Positions 6,358 through 9,219 of a stretch of DNA of 9,219 bases are shown here, one piece after another. Location of the stretch: positions 1 to 9,219 of the forward strand of contig JAJISG010000068.1 of the NCBI GenBank assembly GCA_022848835.1. Direction: 5' to 3'. Under the pieces are notes generated by a model. It did not search any database, was not told the DNA's origin, and saw nothing but the letters and a program-made list of their open reading frames with translations. This DNA comes from Thermoplasmatota archaeon (GTDB lineage Archaea > Thermoplasmatota > Thermoplasmata > RBG-16-68-12 > JAJISG01). Position 1 is the first letter of the stretch. Every line of letters begins with the position of its first letter. Position numbers and translations under genes: made by a program.

Positions 6358-7190
6358 TGAAGATCGAGTTTCGAGGCCTAGAGGAGAATCGGGCTCAGAT
6401 ACTCATCGAGGATGCGGACCCCGCCTTCGTGAACGCCCTCCGGCGTACGCTCCTCGCCGATGTCCCGAAAATGGCCATAGAGGATGTGGAGTTTCACCTG
6501 GGACCTATCAGGGGGGAGGATGGCGAGGAGTACGAGAGCGTCACCCCGCTCTTCGACGAGATTATCGCCCACAGGTTGGGCCTCGTGCCTATCCCGACGG
6601 ACTTGGAACTCTTTGTCCCTAGGGACAGGTGTGAGTCGTGCGAAGGGGAGGGCTGTACGAACTGCACTATAATGTACTCCCTCAACCAGAAGGGGCCTGG
6701 CACAGTCTTCTCGAAAGACCTGAAGCCGATTGGCGACCTCCACTTTGCGCCCGTCGAACCCGACATCCCCATCGTGAAGCTGGGGGAAGGTCAGGCCGTG
6801 CTGATTTACAGCACGGCCATCCTGGGAACCGGGCACCAGCACGCCAAGTGGCAGGCGGTCCAGGCGGTCGCTTACAAGTACTACCCGATCCTGGAGTTCG
6901 ACCCTAAGGACAAGGCTCTGGACGAGAGCGTGGCGAATGTATGCCCAGTCAACATTCTGGAAGCGGGGGATGGAGGATTTCGGGTCACGGACATTGAGAA
7001 GTGTACCCTGTGCAAGCTCTGCGAGGAGAAATCCGAGGGTAGGATAAAGGTGAAGGGAGACCCCACGAGATTCCTCTTCCACTTCGAGACGGATGGTTCT
7101 CTGACCGCCCACGATGTGCTCTTGAAGGGGTTGGAGATCCTTCAGGAGAAGTTCGCCGGCGTGGCGGAGAACGTTGGGGCGCTGACGTAA
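6357..7190 (+). CDS. rpoD: DNA-directed RNA polymerase subunit D (Rpo3/Rpb3 homologue) with Fe-S domain
   Basis: The 277-residue subunit pairs with subunit L to form the assembly platform of archaeal RNA polymerase, like bacterial alpha. The N-terminal dimerisation signature is visible (FVNALRRTLLADVPKMAIEDV, residues 24-44, and RLGLVPIP, 73-80). Two Cys sets follow. Cys92, 95, 100 and 103 form a zinc-knuckle-like group (CxxC-x4-CxxC) as in eukaryotic Rpb3. Cys196, 216, 219 and 222 (CPVNIL then KCTLCKLC) form the ferredoxin-like domain with ligands for one Fe-S cluster; their spacing matches the single-cluster arrangement known from archaeal D subunits. The C-terminal helix (TAHDVLLKGLEILQEKF) belongs to the dimerisation domain. 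ATG at 6357 has GGAGG 5 nt upstream and overlaps the rps11 stop by one base. Confidence 0.96.
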   Translation: MKIEFRGLEENRAQILIEDADPAFVNALRRTLLADVPKMAIEDVEFHLGPIRGEDGEEYESVTPLFDEIIAHRLGLVPIPTDLELFVPRDRCESCEGEGCTNCTIMYSLNQKGPGTVFSKDLKPIGDLHFAPVEPDIPIVKLGEGQAVLIYSTAILGTGHQHAKWQAVQAVAYKYYPILEFDPKDKALDESVANVCPVNILEAGDGGFRVTDIEKCTLCKLCEEKSEGRIKVKGDPTRFLFHFETDGSLTAHDVLLKGLEILQEKFAGVAENVGALT

Positions 7191-7225
7191 CTCGCTGGAG
7201 GCTGTGAGTCGACAGGGGGACGGAT

Positions 7226-7633
7226 GTGAGGTTTCTGACTCTGAAGGAAACCAACGCTGTTCTTCCAGAGATAGAGGCGATATTGAAGCAGATGGACCTG
7301 CACGTAGCCCGGGAGGGCGAGCTCTCGGATCTGGTAGAGGATATGGAGGCTTACTGGGGTGAAGATATAGAGGAGCCAACGAATCCGGAGCATGAGAAGT
7401 ACAAAAGGCTTCACTCCGACCTGGCGTTGGTGACCTCTACCGTCCAGGAATGCGCCGTCTTCATCCATGACCTGGGAGGGCATCTGAAGAGTTATGAGCA
7501 GGGCCTCGTGGACTTCTACTGCACAAGAGGAGGCAGGCCGGTGTTCCTCTGTTGGCAGCGTGGGGAGGAACGCGTGGAGTACTATCACGAGTTGGATGCT
7601 GGCTTCCAGGGACGGAAGCCCATAACCGCATAG
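7226..7633 (+). CDS. DUF2203 family protein
   Basis: This 135-residue soluble protein is of unknown function. The N-terminus FLTLKETNAVLPEIEAIL and the C-terminal block VFLCWQRGEERVEYYHELDAGFQGR are the two recognisable signatures of DUF2203, which occurs in archaea and bacteria. The middle (20-90) is charged and helical, likely a coiled coil, and leads into GGHLKSYEQGLVDF, also family-like. The start is GTG at 7226, preceded by GGGGGA at 7215-7220; the ATG two bases before is followed at once by a stop. It begins 35 nt after rpoD with no clear TATA box between, so it is probably co-transcribed with the ribosomal genes. That position is usually held by rpl18e in archaea, which may mark a rearrangement. 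Confidence 0.85.
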   Translation: MRFLTLKETNAVLPEIEAILKQMDLHVAREGELSDLVEDMEAYWGEDIEEPTNPEHEKYKRLHSDLALVTSTVQECAVFIHDLGGHLKSYEQGLVDFYCTRGGRPVFLCWQRGEERVEYYHELDAGFQGRKPITA

Positions 7634-7683
7634 GAGATGCTGGACCTTGGTGCGCCATCACAGGGATCTGTAAAGGTAGGCTC

Positions 7684-8262
7684 ATGGGGCTTAACGAGAT
7701 CATGTGGCAGCGGGCCCAGAGGCTATTGGCACCTTTTCAGGCGGTCGTCTTTGACCTAGACGGCACTCTGGTTGCGCTAGAGGTAGACTGGGGCGAGGTC
7801 CTCGATGAGATGATGAATTTTGCGGTCGCGGAACTGAGGAGGGACTTCACCACCAGGGATGTCTGGCAGATGCTACGGGACACGGAGGGAAGCGATCGAG
7901 AGGGCTTGGAGCGGATACTGCGCAGGAGGGAGATCGCGGGCGCCCTTCGAGCCCGAACGCTACCACTGGCGGATCTGCTTCCTCTTCTGGGAGGGCGGCA
8001 AGTGGGCGTTGTGAGTCTGAATTCGAGGGCAAGCTGTGAGACGGCTCTAGAGAGTGCAGATCTGACACGCTACGTGGACGCCATTGTGGCCCGGGAGGAC
8101 TCTAAGAGGTTGAAGCCCAATCCTGAGCCGCTCCTCCAATGCATCAAGGTCCTGGGATCCGTTCCGCAGGCCTCCGTCTTCATTGGAGACAGGGAGAGGG
8201 ACAGGATCACTGCGAGACGAGCGGGGACACATTTCGTAGGCTCGCAGGAACTTACCCCATGA
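7684..8262 (+). CDS. HAD-superfamily phosphatase (phosphoglycolate phosphatase-like)
   Basis: The 192-residue protein has all four HAD motifs. Motif I is VVFDLDGTL with nucleophile Asp24 and general acid/base Asp26. Motif II is VVSLNS with Ser111. Motif III is Lys144 in KRLKPNP. Motif IV is FIGDRERD with Asp169 and Asp173. About 80 residues between motifs I and II form a small helical cap, as in phosphoglycolate phosphatase-like members. It probably hydrolyses a small phosphorylated metabolite in the cytosol; the substrate cannot be told. ATG at 7684 is chosen because AAAGGTAGG lies just upstream; the frame is open back to 7552 but that would overlap DUF2203 and add unrelated sequence. An ATG at 7702 is a less likely alternative. 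It starts 50 nt after the DUF2203 stop in the same direction. Confidence 0.88.
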   Translation: MGLNEIMWQRAQRLLAPFQAVVFDLDGTLVALEVDWGEVLDEMMNFAVAELRRDFTTRDVWQMLRDTEGSDREGLERILRRREIAGALRARTLPLADLLPLLGGRQVGVVSLNSRASCETALESADLTRYVDAIVAREDSKRLKPNPEPLLQCIKVLGSVPQASVFIGDRERDRITARRAGTHFVGSQELTP

Positions 8263-8361
8263 TTTTCCCAGGAAGGGCGACCCCGACGTGTTGTGATCAC
8301 CACCTCACTGAAAGCGGAAGCTTCTTAGTGAATCCAACGGTAGGAAGAGCTAGCGAAGACC

Positions 8362-8748
8362 ATGAGCACCAGGAGGAGGCCTGCATCAGGGTCTCCCACC
8401 CTTCTCTATGACGGCGACTGTGGAGTGTGCACAGTATTCGCGCGGCTGATAGCCATGGCGGACTTTCGCCATCAGCTAGGCATCTTGCCATTCCAAGACC
8501 GGGGAGCACGCCATCTCTTAGAGGGGTGGACCCAGGCCCAGATAGAGAGATCGGCCCATTTCGTGACACCCGATGGCAGAGTCCATAGCGGCCAGAAGGC
8601 CCTTCATCGCACTCTTAGCCTGCTCCCAGTCATTGGACTCGCCCATCTAAGGCTAGGAAGCAGTTCCCTCGTCACAAGACTGGAAGGGGCTCTCTACAAT
8701 GTCGGAAAGGCATTGAGAAATCAGATGAAGTGCGCCCCTCCGGCCTGA
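8362..8748 (+). CDS. DCC (DUF393) family thiol-disulfide oxidoreductase-like protein
   Basis: The 128-residue product belongs to the DCC family, named for its conserved Asp and Cys pair. LLYDGDCGVCTVFARL (14-29) has Asp17 and the CxxC-type pair Cys20/Cys23, as in thioredoxin-like proteins, followed by the family's LPFQD and HxxxPDGRVHSGQKAL blocks (67-81). A hydrophobic stretch at about 84-95 may associate with the membrane. Members are predicted thiol-disulfide oxidoreductases, but no substrate is established. Extra Cys124 lies near the C-terminus. ATG at 8362 follows a purine-rich GGAAGAG (8343-8349) that is a little far for a ribosome site. It lies 99 nt after the HAD gene, a gap that holds the palindrome GTGATCAC at 8293-8300, so it may have its own promoter. 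It converges with the endonuclease IV gene. Confidence 0.85.
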   Translation: MSTRRRPASGSPTLLYDGDCGVCTVFARLIAMADFRHQLGILPFQDRGARHLLEGWTQAQIERSAHFVTPDGRVHSGQKALHRTLSLLPVIGLAHLRLGSSSLVTRLEGALYNVGKALRNQMKCAPPA

Positions 8749-8760
8749 GGGGTTCTCTCC

Positions 8761-8804
8761 GTGATCGCCTCCATGATCACCCTCTCCCGGAGTCTGTCTC
8801 TTTT
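8761..8804 (+). terminator. Possible hairpin and T-rich stretch after the DCC gene
   Basis: GTGATC (8761-8766) and GATCAC (8775-8780) pair across an 8-nt loop 12 nt after the DCC stop, followed by a pyrimidine-rich run ending CTCTTTT (8798-8804). Archaeal termination depends mainly on T-rich tracts, and this one is short, so the call is tentative. The gap 8749-8874 between the convergent genes holds nothing else I can name. Confidence 0.3.
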
Positions 8805-8874
8805 GCGCTTGAACATTCCAGGCTCATGAGGAGTGCTGAGGTCGAAAGTTGACATCACAGTACCGATGCCCACC

Positions 8875-9219
8875 CTACGCCTTTCTGAGGCTCCTCAGCA
8901 CTTCGAGATTTCTCCTGAAGTGCTCGTCATCTCCAGGGGTTTCCAGGACCATCGGCACGTTTCTAAATCGACGGTCGTTCACAAGCATGCGAAAGGCCTC
9001 CAGTCCGATATGGCCTTCACCGATCTGCTCGTGCCTGTCCACTCGACTTCCGAGCTCCCTCTTGGAGTCATTCAGGTGAAAGGCCTTCACTGATCCCAGA
9101 CCGAGAATCTCTGAAGCTTGCTGCATCACCGTCTCGTACCCTTCTCCCCCGCAGATGTCGTAGCCGGACGCGAAGAGGTGGCACGTGTCGAAGCAGTAAC
9201 CGACGCGAGACTGTTCCTC
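8875..9219 (-). CDS. nfo: Endonuclease IV, C-terminal part (cut by window edge)
   Basis: The last 114 residues of an AP endonuclease are visible; the frame is open to the right edge, so the 5' part lies outside the window. The enzyme cuts DNA 5' of abasic sites in base excision repair, using a three-metal zinc cluster in a TIM barrel. The ligand motifs of this half are all present: GYCFDTCHLFASGYD (Asp and His), FHLNDSK (His), DRHEQIGEG (Asp and His) and VLETP (Glu). The DRHEQ segment has Gln where many relatives have a second His; that position is not one of the known ligands. It ends SLRKA, with TAG at 8877-8875. Nothing here suggests a broken gene. Confidence 0.95.
   Translation of the reverse strand, partial: EEQSRVGYCFDTCHLFASGYDICGGEGYETVMQQASEILGLGSVKAFHLNDSKRELGSRVDRHEQIGEGHIGLEAFRMLVNDRRFRNVPMVLETPGDDEHFRRNLEVLRSLRKA

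Noticed and set aside
6378..7379. 333-codon open frame on the minus strand opposite rpoD
   Set aside because: It is the antisense shadow of rpoD and the start of the DUF2203 gene, both clearly recognised; its composition is Pro/Arg/Leu-rich with no motif.
7552..7683. HAD phosphatase start at 7552
   Set aside because: It would overlap the end of the DUF2203 gene, and the extra residues lack any HAD feature; ATG 7684 has a good ribosome site.
8832..8923. Inverted repeats AGTGCTGAGG/CCTCAGCACT (8832-8841, 8893-8902) and GCACTTC/GAAGTGC (8898-8904, 8917-8923)
   Set aside because: Mostly inside the endonuclease IV coding end, without a T-run after them in either direction; taken as chance in coding sequence.
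1..9219. CRISPR arrays, insertion sequences, tRNA or rRNA genes, defence genes
   Set aside because: No spaced direct repeats, transposase motifs, terminal inverted repeats, tRNA-like cloverleaf or rRNA segments were seen by eye; the content is core housekeeping genes.

Overview
The window is archaeal chromosomal DNA of moderately high GC. Three things show this. It has a uS13-uS4-uS11-RpoD gene string of archaeal type. It has the two prenyltransferases that build the sn-glycerol-1-phosphate ether-lipid backbone (GGGP synthase and a UbiA-type DGGGP synthase) next to an archaeal DUF2070 membrane protein. It also has TATA-box promoters, two of which sit at the right distance for leaderless transcripts. 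The ribosomal proteins (e.g. uS4 starting MGDPKF, uS11 with a MVVKAD-type segment) look most like Euryarchaeota of the Thermoplasmata side. That placement is from memory of the families and is only a moderate-confidence guess.

Layout, left to right. 1-611 (-): N-terminal two thirds or so of an inositol-1-phosphate synthase, cut by the window edge. 612-847: divergent intergenic region with a promoter for each side. 848-1435 (+): pdxT, the glutaminase subunit of PLP synthase. 1432-4796 (-): a compact three-gene lipid operon transcribed DGGGP synthase -> GGGP synthase -> DUF2070 protein; its last stop codon interlocks with that of pdxT. 4797-4907: divergent promoter region. 4908-7190 (+): rps13, rps4, rps11, rpoD, tightly packed, with rps11 apparently starting at a CTG codon. 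7226-8748 (+): three smaller genes in the same direction (DUF2203 protein, HAD-family phosphatase, DCC/DUF393 thiol-disulfide-type protein), found where many archaea have rpl18e-rpl13-rps9. 8875-9219 (-): C-terminal part of endonuclease IV, cut by the right edge.

How they fit together. The minus-strand operon makes the archaeal lipid core (GGGP, then DGGGP). The inositol-phosphate synthase just beyond pdxT supplies the precursor of inositol head groups. DUF2070 is the unexplained member: a membrane protein whose large soluble part carries several His/Asp motifs that look like a metal site, co-directional with the two lipid enzymes. The plus-strand cluster makes small-subunit ribosomal proteins and the RNA polymerase assembly subunit D, here with both a four-Cys zinc-type knuckle and a one-cluster Fe-S domain. 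Lipid and translation operons diverge from one 111-bp region. No mobile element, CRISPR, tRNA or rRNA was seen, and no gene-free stretch exceeds 300 bases.
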